Assembly: GCA_036263655.1 (NCBI GenBank) | Contig: DATAGP010000060.1 | Location: 1-64,000 of the forward strand | Direction of reading: 5' to 3' | Source of the DNA: Schlegelella_A sp036263655 | GTDB taxonomy: Bacteria > Pseudomonadota > Gammaproteobacteria > Burkholderiales > Burkholderiaceae_C | Length of the DNA stretch: 64,000 bases | Part shown: piece by piece, positions 36,301-48,748 of the stretch | How positions within the stretch are numbered: the stretch's first letter is position 1 | Layout: each line of letters begins with the position of its first letter | The notes under the pieces: generated by a model | The model's input: only the letters and a program-made list of their open reading frames with translations | Told to the model about the DNA's origin: nothing | Databases searched by the model: none | Program-made: the position numbers and the translations under genes

Positions 36301-39159
36301 CTACTTGGTGAGCACGAAGCCCTTCAGCTTGGCGAAAGCCTGCTCGAGAAGTGCCTTCTGCTGCTCCTGGTGCAGGTGCGCGTAGCCCACGGCGGGCGAC
36401 GACGAAGGCGCCCGGCCGGCATAGCCCAGGCGCTGTCCCTCCGCCATGTTTTCGTGGATGTAGTGCTGGACGAAGAACCAGGCGCCCTGGTTCTGCGGCT
36501 CGTCCTGGCACCACACGACCTCGGCGAGGTTCGGGTACTTGCGCAGCTCGGCGGCGAAGGCCTTGTGCGGGAAGGGGTAGAGCTGCTCGACGCGGACGAT
36601 CGCCACGTCGCTGTTCTTGCGCTCGGCCCGCTGCCTCACCAGGTCGTAGTAGACCTTGCCGGAGCAGGCGATGAGTCGCTTGACCTTGTCCGCGCTCACC
36701 TCGGTGCCGGTCTCGCCGATCACGGTCTTGAACTCGCCCTTCGTGAAGTCGGTCAGCGGCGAGCTCGCATCCTTCGCGCGCAGCAGCGACTTCGGCGTCA
36801 TGATGATCAGCGGCTTCCTGAACATGCGCACCATCTGCCGGCGCAGGACATGGAAGATCTGGCTGGCCGACGTGGGCTGCACGACCTGCATGTTGTTGTC
36901 GGCTGAGAGCTGCATGAAGCGCTCGAGACGCGCCGACGAGTGCTCCGGCCCCTGGCCTTCGTAGCCGTGCGGCAGCATGAGGGTCAGCCCGTTCGCGCGG
37001 CCCCACTTCACCTCGCCGGCGGCGATGAACTGGTCGATCACGACCTGGGCACCGTTGGCGAAGTCGCCGAACTGCGCTTCCCAGATGACGAGCGTGTTCG
37101 GCTCCGCGCTCGCATAGCCGTACTCGAAGCCGAGCACGGCCTCTTCCGAGAGCAGGGAGTCGATCACCACGAACGGTGCCTGGCCGTCGGCGACGTGCTC
37201 GAGCGGGGTGTACGTGCCCTCGTCCCACTTCTCGCGGTTCTGATCGTGGAGCACGGCGTGCCGATGGGTGAAGGTGCCGCGCGCCGAGTCCTCGCCCGAC
37301 AGGCGCACCGCATAGCCGCTGGCCACCAGCGAGGCGTAGGCGAGGTGCTCGCCCATGCCCCAGTCGACGCGGATCTCGCCGCGGCCCATCGCCGCCCGGT
37401 CGGCGATGACCTTCTCGACCAGCGGATGCATCTTGAAGCTCGACGGGATGCTCGTGATCCGCTCGGCCAGCCGCTTGATCTCGGTCAGCGGCAGCGCCGT
37501 GTCGGCAGCGTCCGTCCACTTCTTGCCGAGGAACGGCGCCCAGTCGACGGCGTACTTGCTCTTGTAGTTGGTGAGCACCGGGTCGTAGCTGCTCTTGCCC
37601 GCGTCGAGCGCCGCCCGCGTCGCCTTGACCATGGAGTCGGGACCGTCCGGCGGCAGCACGCCCTGCACGACCAGCTTGTCGCCGTAGAGCTTGCGCGTGC
37701 CCGGATGCTGGGCGATCTTCTTGTACATCAGGGGCTGCGTCATCGCCGGCGTGTCCTGCTCGTTGTGGCCGAGCTTGCGGAAGCAGACGATGTCGACGAC
37801 CACGTCCTTGTTGAACTCCTGGCGGAAGTCGAGAGCGATCTGGGTGCACAGGACCACGGCCTCGGGATCGTCGCCGTTCACGTGCAGGACGGGCGCCTCG
37901 ATCATCTTGACGACATCGGTGCAGTAGAGCGTCGAGCGCGAGTCGCGCGGGTCCGAGGTCGTGAAGCCGATCTGGTTGTTGATGACGACGTGGACCGTGC
38001 CGCCGGTGTAGTAGCCCCGCGTCTGCGCCAGCGCCAGCGTCTCCATGACGACGCCCTGACCGGCAAAGGCGGCGTCGCCGTGAACGAGGATGGGCAGGAC
38101 GGTGTCGCCATGCTTGTCGCCGCGCCGGTCGAGACGTGCCTTGACCGAGCCTTCGACGACCGGGTTGACGATCTCCAGGTGCGACGGGTTGAAGGCCAGG
38201 CTCAGATGGACCGCGCCGCCCGGCGTCGTGATGTCGCTCGAGAAGCCCTGGTGGTACTTCACGTCTCCGGACGGAAGGTTCTCGGGTGCGGTGTGGTCGA
38301 ACTCGGCGAACAGATCCTTGGGCATCTTGCCGAGCGTGTTGACGAGCACGTTCAGGCGGCCCCGGTGCGCCATGCCGATGACGATCTCCTGCACGCCCTT
38401 CTCACCGGCGCGCTGGACGAACCCGTCCATCGAGGCGATGAAGCTCTCGCCTCCCTCGAGCGAGAAGCGCTTCTGGCCGACGTACTTGGTGTGGAGATAG
38501 CGCTCCAGGCCCTCGGCCGCCGTGAGCCGGTCGAGGATGTGGATCTTCTCCTCCTTGCTGAAGCTCGGCTTCGAGCGGATCGATTCGAGCCGCTGCTGCC
38601 ACCAGCGCTTCTCCGTGGGCTCGGTGCAGTGCATGTACTCGGCGCCGATCGTGCCGCAGTACGTCTCGCGCAGGGCCTGCAGGATCTCCCGCAGCGTCAT
38701 GTTCTCGGCCGTCGTGAAGTACGTGTTCGTCGCGCTGAACACGATGTCCATGTCGGCCTCGGTGAGGTCGTAGAACGCGGGCTCGAGCTCGGGGATCTTC
38801 GGGCGCTCCTGGCGCTTCAGCGGGTCGAGGTCGGCCCAGCGCGAGCCGAGGAACCGGTAGCCGGCGATCAGCGACTGGACATGGACCTGCTTGCGCGCGA
38901 TCGCCAGGTCCTCGCTCGAGGCGCGATTGCCGAAGGCATTGGCCTTGGCGCGCTGGGCGAAGGATTCGACGACGGGGGCGTGCGCGACGTCGCGCGAGGT
39001 CGAACCGTCTGTCGCGGGGACGTTCTGCAGCGCATCGAAGTAGGTGCGCCACTTGTCGGGCACGGAGCCGGGGTTGTCGAGGTAGGCCTCGTAGAGCTCC
39101 TCGACATACGGCGCGTTGCCGCCGAACAGGTACGAGCTCGCCCTGCTTTCCTGCATCAT
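36301..39159 (-). CDS. sucA: 2-oxoglutarate dehydrogenase E1 component
   Basis: The thiamine-diphosphate-dependent decarboxylase of the 2-oxoglutarate dehydrogenase complex. From ATG 39159 it has 952 residues. The N-terminus SSYLFGGNAPYVEELYEAYLDNPG is the E2-binding region, IGMAHRGRLNVLVNTLGK and GDAAFAGQGVV..TGGTVHVVINNQIGFTT form the ThDP site, and the C-terminus has GYEGQGPEHSSARLERFMQL. GTG 39168 is the longest start, but AAAGGTGAG overlaps it and better serves the ATG at 39159 or the adjacent one. A 177-nt gap to the next gene upstream should hold its promoter, though no clear box was found. Confidence 0.97.
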   Translation of the reverse strand: MMQESRASSYLFGGNAPYVEELYEAYLDNPGSVPDKWRTYFDALQNVPATDGSTSRDVAHAPVVESFAQRAKANAFGNRASSEDLAIARKQVHVQSLIAGYRFLGSRWADLDPLKRQERPKIPELEPAFYDLTEADMDIVFSATNTYFTTAENMTLREILQALRETYCGTIGAEYMHCTEPTEKRWWQQRLESIRSKPSFSKEEKIHILDRLTAAEGLERYLHTKYVGQKRFSLEGGESFIASMDGFVQRAGEKGVQEIVIGMAHRGRLNVLVNTLGKMPKDLFAEFDHTAPENLPSGDVKYHQGFSSDITTPGGAVHLSLAFNPSHLEIVNPVVEGSVKARLDRRGDKHGDTVLPILVHGDAAFAGQGVVMETLALAQTRGYYTGGTVHVVINNQIGFTTSDPRDSRSTLYCTDVVKMIEAPVLHVNGDDPEAVVLCTQIALDFRQEFNKDVVVDIVCFRKLGHNEQDTPAMTQPLMYKKIAQHPGTRKLYGDKLVVQGVLPPDGPDSMVKATRAALDAGKSSYDPVLTNYKSKYAVDWAPFLGKKWTDAADTALPLTEIKRLAERITSIPSSFKMHPLVEKVIADRAAMGRGEIRVDWGMGEHLAYASLVASGYAVRLSGEDSARGTFTHRHAVLHDQNREKWDEGTYTPLEHVADGQAPFVVIDSLLSEEAVLGFEYGYASAEPNTLVIWEAQFGDFANGAQVVIDQFIAAGEVKWGRANGLTLMLPHGYEGQGPEHSSARLERFMQLSADNNMQVVQPTSASQIFHVLRRQMVRMFRKPLIIMTPKSLLRAKDASSPLTDFTKGEFKTVIGETGTEVSADKVKRLIACSGKVYYDLVRQRAERKNSDVAIVRVEQLYPFPHKAFAAELRKYPNLAEVVWCQDEPQNQGAWFFVQHYIHENMAEGQRLGYAGRAPSSSPAVGYAHLHQEQQKALLEQAFAKLKGFVLTK

Positions 39160-39336
39160 CTCGCTCACCTTTCGCGCCCGTTTCGAGCACTGCAGTGGGT
39201 TTGGAAACCTTCCGCGCTTCGGCTTCGCCGGCTCACGGACTAGCGACCCGGCTCGCCCCTAGGCAGGCGGCGAGCGGACGGGAAGGACCTGATCAAGTCA
39301 CGTCTGACTGTAACACTGGGGGTATCCCCGAAAGCT

Positions 39337-40290
39337 TCAAGGTCTGAGCAGCCTGGCGCGCGCTTCCTCGTACTCGCGCCGCAATCTCGAGACGAGTTCT
39401 CGGGCCGGAACGACCGCCTTCACCGCGCCGATGCCCTGGCCGCAGCCCCAGATGTCCTTCCAGGCCTTGCGCGCATCGCCGCCGAAATTCATCTTCGAGG
39501 GATCGCTCTCCTCGAGCGCGTCGGGGTCGAGGCCAGCCTTGCGGATCGAGCCTTTCAGGTAGTTGCCGTGCACGCCCGTGAACAGGCTCGAGTAGACGAT
39601 GTCGTCGCTCGTGCTGTCGACGATCATCTGCTTGTACTCGGGCGACGCCCGCGCCTCGTCGGTGGCGATGAAGGCCGAGCCGACATAGGCCAGATCGGCG
39701 CCCATCGCCTGCGCCGCGAGCACCGCGCCACCGGTGGAGATGGCGCCCGACAGCGCGATCGGCCCGTCGAACCATTGGCGGATCTCGCTCACCAGCGCGA
39801 ACGGGCTCTTCACGCCCGCGTGCCCGCCGGCGCCGGCGGCCACCGCGATCAGGCCGTCGGCACCCTTCTCGATCGCCTTCTTCGCGAAGCCGTTGTTGAT
39901 GATGTCGTGAAGGACGATGCCGCCCCAGGCATGAACGGCGTCGTTGACGTCCTTGCGTGCGCCGAGCGAGGTGATCACGATCGGTACCTTGTGCCTGGCG
40001 CAGACCTGCATGTCGTGCTCCAGCCGGTCGTTGCTCTTGTGCACGATCTGGTTGATGGCGAATGGCGCCGCCTTGCGCTCGGGATGATCGCGGTCGTGGG
40101 CTGCCAGCATTTCGGTGATCTCTGCCAGCCACTCGTCCAGCTGCTCGGCCGGTCTGGCGTTGAGCGCCGGCATGGCGCCGACGACGCCTGCCTTGCACTG
40201 TTCGACCACCAGCTTCGGATTGCTGATGATGAACAGCGGCGCGCCGATGATCGGCAGCGGCAGGTGGCGCAGGACAGGCGGCAGCGGCAT
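39337..40290 (-). CDS. nitronate monooxygenase family FMN protein
   Basis: A TIM-barrel flavoprotein of the 2-nitropropane dioxygenase family, 317 residues. PIIGAPLFIISNPKLVVEQCKAG is the N-terminal FMN-contact region, AAGAGGHAG contains the catalytic-position His, and GAISTGGAVLAAQAMGADLAYVGSAFI binds the FMN phosphate. It oxidises alkyl nitronates, or may be an uncharacterised member with an acyl-CoA-like substrate. The start ATG 40290 is preferred over the longer frame from 40368. It lies 22 nt downstream of the acyl-CoA dehydrogenase, so both are probably co-transcribed. Confidence 0.85.
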   Translation of the reverse strand: MPLPPVLRHLPLPIIGAPLFIISNPKLVVEQCKAGVVGAMPALNARPAEQLDEWLAEITEMLAAHDRDHPERKAAPFAINQIVHKSNDRLEHDMQVCARHKVPIVITSLGARKDVNDAVHAWGGIVLHDIINNGFAKKAIEKGADGLIAVAAGAGGHAGVKSPFALVSEIRQWFDGPIALSGAISTGGAVLAAQAMGADLAYVGSAFIATDEARASPEYKQMIVDSTSDDIVYSSLFTGVHGNYLKGSIRKAGLDPDALEESDPSKMNFGGDARKAWKDIWGCGQGIGAVKAVVPARELVSRLRREYEEARARLLRP

Positions 40291-40312
40291 CGGGTTCCTC
40301 TCGTGAAGCGGA

Positions 40313-42127
40313 TCAGAAGGATTCGAGGGCCATCGCCGTGACGCTCTCGGCACCGTCGACGATCGCATCGCGCATCCCCGGCGCCTTGCTGAGGATGTGC
40401 TCGGCGTAGAAACGGGCGGTCGTGACCTTCGCCTCCAGGAACGCGACGTCGCCCTCGCCCCGGGCCCGCTGCCGCTCGGCCGCGAGCAGCGAACGCGCCA
40501 TCTGCCAGCCGGCCATCAGGTTGCCGGCCAGCATCAGGTAGGTGACGGAGCCGGCGAACACGGCATTGGGATCGGTCTTGCTCGTCGAGGCGACGAACCC
40601 GACCACCTGCTCGAACGCTTCGCGCGCCGCCCCGAGGCGCCGGCGCATCGATGCGGCGGCGGCGCCTTCACATTCCGCCAGCGCCTGCTCCGTGGACGCG
40701 ACCTGGGCAGCGATGCCGAGCGCCACGCGACCGCCGTCGCGGGCGGTCTTCCGTCCGACCAGATCATTGGCCTGGATCGCCGTCGTCCCTTCGTAGATCG
40801 TCAGGATGCGTGCATCGCGAAGCAGTTGCGCCGCCCCCGTCTCCTCGATGAAGCCCATGCCGCCATGCACCTGGATGCCCAGGCTGGCGACCTCGATGCT
40901 CATCTCCGTGCTGTAGCCCTTGACCAGCGGCACCATGAACTCGTAGAAGGCCTGGTTCTGGCGCCGGACCTCCGGGTCCGGATCGTGGTGCGCGGAATCG
41001 AACGCCGCCGCGGCGACTAGTGCCATGGCCCGGCAGCCCTCGGCGTAGGCGCGCATCGTCATCAGCATGCGGCGCACGTCCGGGTGGTGGATGATCGTCG
41101 CGCTGCCGGCCACCGAGCCGTCGACCGGCCGCGACTGCACCCGTTCGCGCGCGAACGCGGCCGCCTTCTGGTAAGCGCGCTCGGCGACCGCGATGCCTTG
41201 GACGCCGACCGCGAAGCGGGCCGCGTTCATCATGATGAACATGTACTCGAGGCCGCGGTTCTCCTGGCCGATGAGGGTGCCGATCGCGCCCGGCCCGTCG
41301 AGGCCCTCGCCGCCCCGATCGCCGAACTGCAGCACGGCCGTCGGGCTGGCCTTGATCCCCAGCTTGTGCTCGATGCTCACGCACCAGGCGTCGTTTCGCG
41401 CACCCGGCGAGCCGTCGGCATTGACGAGGAACTTGGGCACGAGGAAGAGGCTGATGCCCTTCACGCCCTCCGGCGCACCGACGACCCGCGCCAGCACCAG
41501 ATGGACGATGTTCTCGGCCATGTCGTGCTCGCCGTACGTGATGAAGATCTTGGTGCCGTAGAGCCGGTAGCGTCCGTCGCCGAGCGGCTCGGCGCGGGTG
41601 CGCACCAGGGCCAGGTCGGAGCCGGCCTGCGGCTCCGTCAGGTTCATCGTCCCCGTCCACTCGCCCGAGATCATCTTCGGGATGAACGTCTCCTGCTGCT
41701 CGCGCGTGCCGGCCGTGAGCAGCGCCTCGATGGCGCCATCGGTAAGCAGCGGGCACAGCGCGAAGCTGAGGTTGGCGCTGTTGATCATCTCGCTGCAGGC
41801 AGCGCCGATCGTCTTGGGCAAGCCCTGGCCGCCGAAGTCGGCGGGGTGCTGGAGCCCTTGCCAGCCGCCCTCGCCGAACTGGCGAAAGGCTTCCTTGAAG
41901 CCCGGTGTCGTCGTGACGACGCCGTCCTTCCATGTCGACGGGTGCACGTCGCCTTCACGGTTCAGGGGCGCCAGGACTTCCTGGCTGAAGCGTGCGCATT
42001 CCTCGAGCACGGCCTGCGCCGTGTCGAGCCCGGCTTCCTCGAAGCCGGGCAGGCGGGCAACCGCTTCCAGATCGGCGAGCTCCCGCATGCAGAAGAGCAT
42101 GTCCTTGACGGGCGCGATGTAGCTCAT
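40313..42127 (-). CDS. acyl-CoA dehydrogenase, long C-terminal-domain type (DmdC-like)
   Basis: An FAD enzyme that alpha,beta-dehydrogenates an acyl-CoA and reduces ETF. The 604-residue length with an extra C-terminal helical domain is that of the FadE/DmdC (3-methylmercaptopropionyl-CoA dehydrogenase) subgroup. Motifs include MNLTEPQAGSDLALVRTRAE, KIFITYGEHD and the catalytic-region LTIYEGTTAIQANDLVGRK. DmdC-like sequences cover broad fatty-acyl substrates, so the true substrate is open. The adjacent etfBA genes encode its probable electron acceptor, but a terminator lies between them. Confidence 0.9.
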   Translation of the reverse strand: MSYIAPVKDMLFCMRELADLEAVARLPGFEEAGLDTAQAVLEECARFSQEVLAPLNREGDVHPSTWKDGVVTTTPGFKEAFRQFGEGGWQGLQHPADFGGQGLPKTIGAACSEMINSANLSFALCPLLTDGAIEALLTAGTREQQETFIPKMISGEWTGTMNLTEPQAGSDLALVRTRAEPLGDGRYRLYGTKIFITYGEHDMAENIVHLVLARVVGAPEGVKGISLFLVPKFLVNADGSPGARNDAWCVSIEHKLGIKASPTAVLQFGDRGGEGLDGPGAIGTLIGQENRGLEYMFIMMNAARFAVGVQGIAVAERAYQKAAAFARERVQSRPVDGSVAGSATIIHHPDVRRMLMTMRAYAEGCRAMALVAAAAFDSAHHDPDPEVRRQNQAFYEFMVPLVKGYSTEMSIEVASLGIQVHGGMGFIEETGAAQLLRDARILTIYEGTTAIQANDLVGRKTARDGGRVALGIAAQVASTEQALAECEGAAAASMRRRLGAAREAFEQVVGFVASTSKTDPNAVFAGSVTYLMLAGNLMAGWQMARSLLAAERQRARGEGDVAFLEAKVTTARFYAEHILSKAPGMRDAIVDGAESVTAMALESF

Positions 42128-42151
42128 GGCGTTCCTCCGCGGGGCGGCATG

Positions 42152-42185
42152 AAAAAGCCCGTCGGCCGATGCGTCGGAGACGGGC
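42152..42185 (-). terminator. intrinsic terminator after etfA
   Basis: On the minus strand a GCCCGTC arm (42185-42179) pairs with GACGGGC (42163-42157), with further pairing inside, and is followed directly by five T (42156-42152). It lies 21 nt after the etfA stop and should end the etfBA message before the acyl-CoA dehydrogenase gene. Confidence 0.8.
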
Positions 42186-42205
42186 CGGGCGTGCGTCGCC
42201 GGCGG

Positions 42206-43150
42206 TCAGAGCTTCGCCACGAGCTCCGGAACGGCGACGAAGAGATCCTGCACCAGGCCGTAGTCGGCGACGCTGAAGATCGGCGCTTCCTCGTCCTTGT
42301 TGATGGCGACGATGACCTTCGAGTCCTTCATGCCGGCCAGGTGCTGGATGGCGCCGCTGATGCCGGCAGCGATGTAGAGCTGCGGCGCGACGATCTTGCC
42401 CGTCTGTCCGACCTGCCAGTCGTTGGGCGCGTAGCCGGCGTCGACGGCCGCTCGACTGGCCCCGAGGGCGGCACCGAGCTTGTCGGCGAGCGGGGTGAGC
42501 ACTTCGTTGAACTTGTCGTTCGAGCCGAGGGCGCGGCCGCCCGAGACGATGATCTTCGCCGACGTGAGCTCCGGCCGGTCGTTCCTGGCGATCTCGGAGC
42601 CGACGAACGAGGACAGGCCGGAGTCGCCGACCGGCGCCACGGTTTCCACGGGTGCCGAGCCGCCGCTCGCCGTGGCCGGATCGAAGCCGGTGGTGCGGAC
42701 GGTGATGACCTTCACCGCATCGAGGCTCTGCACGGTGGCGACCGCGTTGCCGGCGTAGATCGGCCGCTCGAAGGTGTCGGGCGATTCGACCTTGGTGATG
42801 TCAGAGATCTGGCCGACGTCGAGCTTGGCCGCGACGCGCGGCGCGACGTTCTTTCCCGCCGCGGTCGCCGGAAAGAGGATGTGCGAATAGCCCGGCGCGA
42901 GCGCGAGCACCTGCGCCGCGAGGTTCTCGGCCAACCCGTGCGCGAACGGCTCGCCCTCTGCATGGAGCACCTTGCCGACACCCTCGATCGCCGCCGCCGC
43001 CGTGGCCGCACCGGCAGATCCGGCGCCCGCAATCAGGACGTGCACCTCGCCGCCGCACTGGCGGGCCGCCGTCACGGTGTTCAGCGTCGACGGACGAACG
43101 CCGGCATTGTCGTGCTCGGCGACGACCAGGGCCTTGTTCTGCTCCGCCAT
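42206..43150 (-). CDS. etfA: electron transfer flavoprotein alpha subunit
   Basis: The FAD-carrying subunit of ETF, which takes electrons from acyl-CoA dehydrogenases to ETF-quinone oxidoreductase. The 314-residue protein has the C-terminal FAD domain: GGRALGSNDKFNEVLTPLAD, ASRAAVDAGYAPNDWQVGQT, KIVAPQLYIAAGISGAIQHL and INKDEEAPIFSVADYGLVQD. It starts 1 nt after the etfB stop, so the two subunits are made from one message. Confidence 0.97.
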   Translation of the reverse strand: MAEQNKALVVAEHDNAGVRPSTLNTVTAARQCGGEVHVLIAGAGSAGAATAAAAIEGVGKVLHAEGEPFAHGLAENLAAQVLALAPGYSHILFPATAAGKNVAPRVAAKLDVGQISDITKVESPDTFERPIYAGNAVATVQSLDAVKVITVRTTGFDPATASGGSAPVETVAPVGDSGLSSFVGSEIARNDRPELTSAKIIVSGGRALGSNDKFNEVLTPLADKLGAALGASRAAVDAGYAPNDWQVGQTGKIVAPQLYIAAGISGAIQHLAGMKDSKVIVAINKDEEAPIFSVADYGLVQDLFVAVPELVAKL

Positions 43151-43151
43151 A

Positions 43152-43901
43152 TCAGATCACCTTGGCTTCGTTCTTGAGCTTGGCGACCAGGGTGGCGACG
43201 TCCGGGACCTTGACCCCGGCCCCGCGCTTGGGCGGATCGCTGACCCTCAGCGTCTTCAGGTGCGACTTCACGTCGACGCCGAGATCGGCCGGCTTGACGA
43301 TGTCCATCTGCTTCTTCTTGGCTTTCATGATGTTCGGCAACGTCACGTAGCGCGGCTCGTTCAGGCGCAGGTCGGTGGTGACGATCGCCGGCAGCTTGAT
43401 CTTCAGCGTCTCCAGTCCGCCGTCGACTTCACGCGTGACCGTGGCATGGCCGTCCGCGACCTCGACCTTGGACGCGAAGGTGGCCTGGGGCAGGTCGGCG
43501 AGCGCCGCCAGCATCTGCCCGGTCTGGTTGCAGTCGTCGTCGATCGCCTGCTTGCCGAGGATGACGAGCCCGGGCTGCTCCTTGTCGACGAGCGCCTTGA
43601 GCAGCTTGGCGACGGCCAGGGGCTGCAGCTCGTCGTCGCACTGGACCAGGATGGCACGGTCGGCGCCGATGGCCATCGCGGTGCGCAACGTCTCCTGGCA
43701 CTGCTGGACGCCGCACGAGACCGCCACGACTTCGGTGACAGCGCCCTTCTCCTTCAGTCGGACCGCTTCCTCGACCGCGATCTCGTCGAAGGGATTCATG
43801 CTCATCTTGACGTTGGCGATGTCGACGCCGCTGCCGTCGGACTTCACGCGAACCTTCACGTTGTAGTCGACAACGCGCTTGACGGGGACGAGGACTTTCA
43901 T
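43152..43901 (-). CDS. etfB: electron transfer flavoprotein beta subunit
   Basis: The AMP-binding subunit of ETF, 249 residues, from MKVLVPVKRVVDYNVKVRV. It includes SMNPFDEIAVEEAVRLKEKG and GKQAIDDDCNQTGQMLAALA, where the DD region contacts AMP, and the ETF-recognition-type loop RLNEPRYVTLPNIMKAKKK. The start ATG 43901 was chosen over the longer frame (43934). Its promoter must lie in the 78-nt gap shared with tRNA-Leu(TAA). Confidence 0.97.
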   Translation of the reverse strand: MKVLVPVKRVVDYNVKVRVKSDGSGVDIANVKMSMNPFDEIAVEEAVRLKEKGAVTEVVAVSCGVQQCQETLRTAMAIGADRAILVQCDDELQPLAVAKLLKALVDKEQPGLVILGKQAIDDDCNQTGQMLAALADLPQATFASKVEVADGHATVTREVDGGLETLKIKLPAIVTTDLRLNEPRYVTLPNIMKAKKKQMDIVKPADLGVDVKSHLKTLRVSDPPKRGAGVKVPDVATLVAKLKNEAKVI

Positions 43902-43964
43902 GGCACTCCTGCGCGGCAAGCATCGGGCCTGCAAACGAACGGTCGTGCTATTTTATGCGAGCCC

Positions 43965-43970
43965 TATGAT
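43965..43970 (+). promoter_or_regulatory. possible -10 box of tRNA-Leu(TAA)
   Basis: TATGAT lies 10 nt upstream of the tRNA 5' end, which would put the transcription start a few bases before the mature tRNA. No good -35 is visible. Confidence 0.35.
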
Positions 43971-43979
43971 GCGGCGCCC

Positions 43980-44064
43980 GCCTGGGTGACGAAATCGGTA
44001 GACGTAGCGGACTTAAAATCCGCGGCCGCGAGGCGTGCGGGTTCGAGTCCCGCCCCGGGCACCA
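43980..44064 (+). tRNA. tRNA-Leu (anticodon TAA)
   Basis: An 85-nt class II tRNA with encoded CCA. The acceptor arms GCCTGGG and CCCGGGC pair with one T-G wobble. The D region GACGAAATCGGTAGACG, anticodon stem-loop GCGGACTTAAAATCCGC (TAA), long variable arm and GGTTCGAGTCCC T-arm are clear. It diverges from etfB. Confidence 0.96.
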
Positions 44065-44175
44065 GTTGCCTTCGGCTCGCCGGCGCGGAAATGCGGCTCT
44101 TTCCTCCCGCAAATCCCGGCAGTTTCCGCTCGACAAGCCGGCACCATCGGCGAGTGACCTACCGGATGCGCTGAC

Positions 44176-44532
44176 GTGAACGCCACCGAAATCGCGATCT
44201 ACGCCGTCGAGACGAAAGCGATCATCCACGTGCTGTGGGGGCTGCTCCTGATCGCGTCGATCAGCCTGGTCGGCGTGTCCATCACCTACGTGCTCCTGCG
44301 GGTCAAGCTGCGCTCGGCCGAGAAGCGGGAGCGGCAGCTGGCCAGGCACGTCGCCACGGCGAGCGCGGAGACCAAGCGGCTGCAGGAGAGGCTGGCCGTG
44401 GTGGAGGAGCTGGAGGGCCACGTGGCGGCGTTGCAAGCCCAGCTGCACCGGGCACACGCGGTTCGCGCCCGGCTCGAGGCCCATTCAGCGGGAAGGGGCA
44501 GCTCCTACCAGGAAGCCCGGCAAGCCGCCTGA
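44176..44532 (+). CDS. small membrane-anchored coiled-coil protein, unknown
   Basis: A 118-residue frame from GTG 44176, between two tRNA genes. It has a clear transmembrane helix (~17-42, VLWGLLLIASISLVGVSITY), then basic residues and an Arg/Glu/Leu/Ala helix (~50-100) with heptad character (ETKRLQERLAVVEELEGHVA). This pattern, plus a stop just before the convergent tRNA-Cys, suggests a real gene rather than a chance frame, although no family is recognised. The topology would be a short periplasmic N-terminus and cytoplasmic coiled coil, as in LapA-like or septal helper proteins. No strong ribosome-binding site is seen. Confidence 0.5.
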   Translation: MNATEIAIYAVETKAIIHVLWGLLLIASISLVGVSITYVLLRVKLRSAEKRERQLARHVATASAETKRLQERLAVVEELEGHVAALQAQLHRAHAVRARLEAHSAGRGSSYQEARQAA

Positions 44533-44540
44533 GGGATCGG

Positions 44541-44614
44541 TGGAGGCGCGGGCCGGAGTCGAACCGACCTACTCGGATTTGCAATCCGGTGCATAACCGC
44601 TTTGCTACCGCGCC
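44541..44614 (-). tRNA. tRNA-Cys (anticodon GCA)
   Basis: A 74-nt tRNA with encoded CCA. Acceptor GGCGCGG pairs with CCGCGCC, the anticodon loop in CGGATTGCAAATCCG gives GCA, and the T-arm has GGTTCGACTCC. It lies downstream of tRNA-Gly but beyond a terminator, so its own promoter must lie in the short gap or read-through must occur. Confidence 0.96.
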
Positions 44615-44661
44615 GTTCAACGCCTGACCGCCCCACGGCAGCGCCGGCATCGAGCCGATAA

Positions 44662-44685
44662 AAAGGGAAGCCATGGCTTCCCTTT
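44662..44685 (-). terminator. palindromic terminator between tRNA-Gly and tRNA-Cys
   Basis: A perfect 24-nt palindrome centred on CCATGG, with GGGAAGCC arms and A/T flanks. On the minus strand it ends in a run of five T (through 44661). It lies 7 nt after tRNA-Gly and should stop the lon/tRNA-Gly side transcript before tRNA-Cys. Confidence 0.75.
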
Positions 44686-44692
44686 CGTCAAC

Positions 44693-44768
44693 TGGAGCGG
44701 GAGAAGAGTCTCGAACTCTCGACCTCAACCTTGGCAAGGTTGCGCTCTACCAACTGAGCTACTCCCGC
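44693..44768 (-). tRNA. tRNA-Gly (anticodon GCC)
   Basis: A 76-nt tRNA with encoded CCA. Acceptor GCGGGAG pairs with CTCCCGC, the D-arm is AGCTCAGTTGGTAGAGC, the anticodon stem-loop CAACCTTGCCAAGGTTG gives GCC, and GAGTTCGAGACTC forms the T-arm. It is 108 nt downstream of lon. A TATACT box at 44813-44808 may give it a separate start. Confidence 0.97.
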
Positions 44769-44876
44769 GTCGCCTGCCGCGCCTTTCGGCAGGGCAACGA
44801 GGGCGCAAGTATAGCGACATCGCGCCCCACCTGCGCCCTCCGGCACGCCTCTTCGCGAGCGCGTCGGAACCGCTGC

Positions 44877-47312
<2,436 letters not shown>

Positions 47313-47360
47313 CTGGGGGACCTCTCTTTCTCAGGCCGATGTGAGGCTCGAGACGGTGTT

Positions 47361-47392
47361 TAAAAGGGGGTGGCGCAGAGGCCTTGCGCCCC
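47361..47392 (-). terminator. intrinsic terminator after clpX
   Basis: On the minus strand GGGGCGCA (47391-47384) pairs with TGCGCC then CCCC around a single bulged A, leaving loop AGGCCTC, and is followed by TTTTAAA. It lies ~45 nt after the clpX stop and just upstream of the lon leader, separating the two protease genes. Confidence 0.7.
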
Positions 47393-47436
47393 AGGGGAAG
47401 AACCTGCCCGAACGGTGAGCGTCGGGCGGGTGCGCA

Positions 47437-48705
<1,269 letters not shown>

Positions 48706-48748
48706 GGGAAGTTGCTAAAAGGCGGCGGCAGACGGCAACGTCGAGTTG

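Noticed and set aside
36940..39243. 767-codon open frame on the + strand opposite sucA
   Set aside because: It is the complement of a well-conserved E1 gene and has no family similarity, start signal or spacing.
44773..44793. Hairpin CCTGCCG/CGGCAGG upstream of tRNA-Gly
   Set aside because: It lies between lon and tRNA-Gly but has no T-run; it may only be precursor structure.
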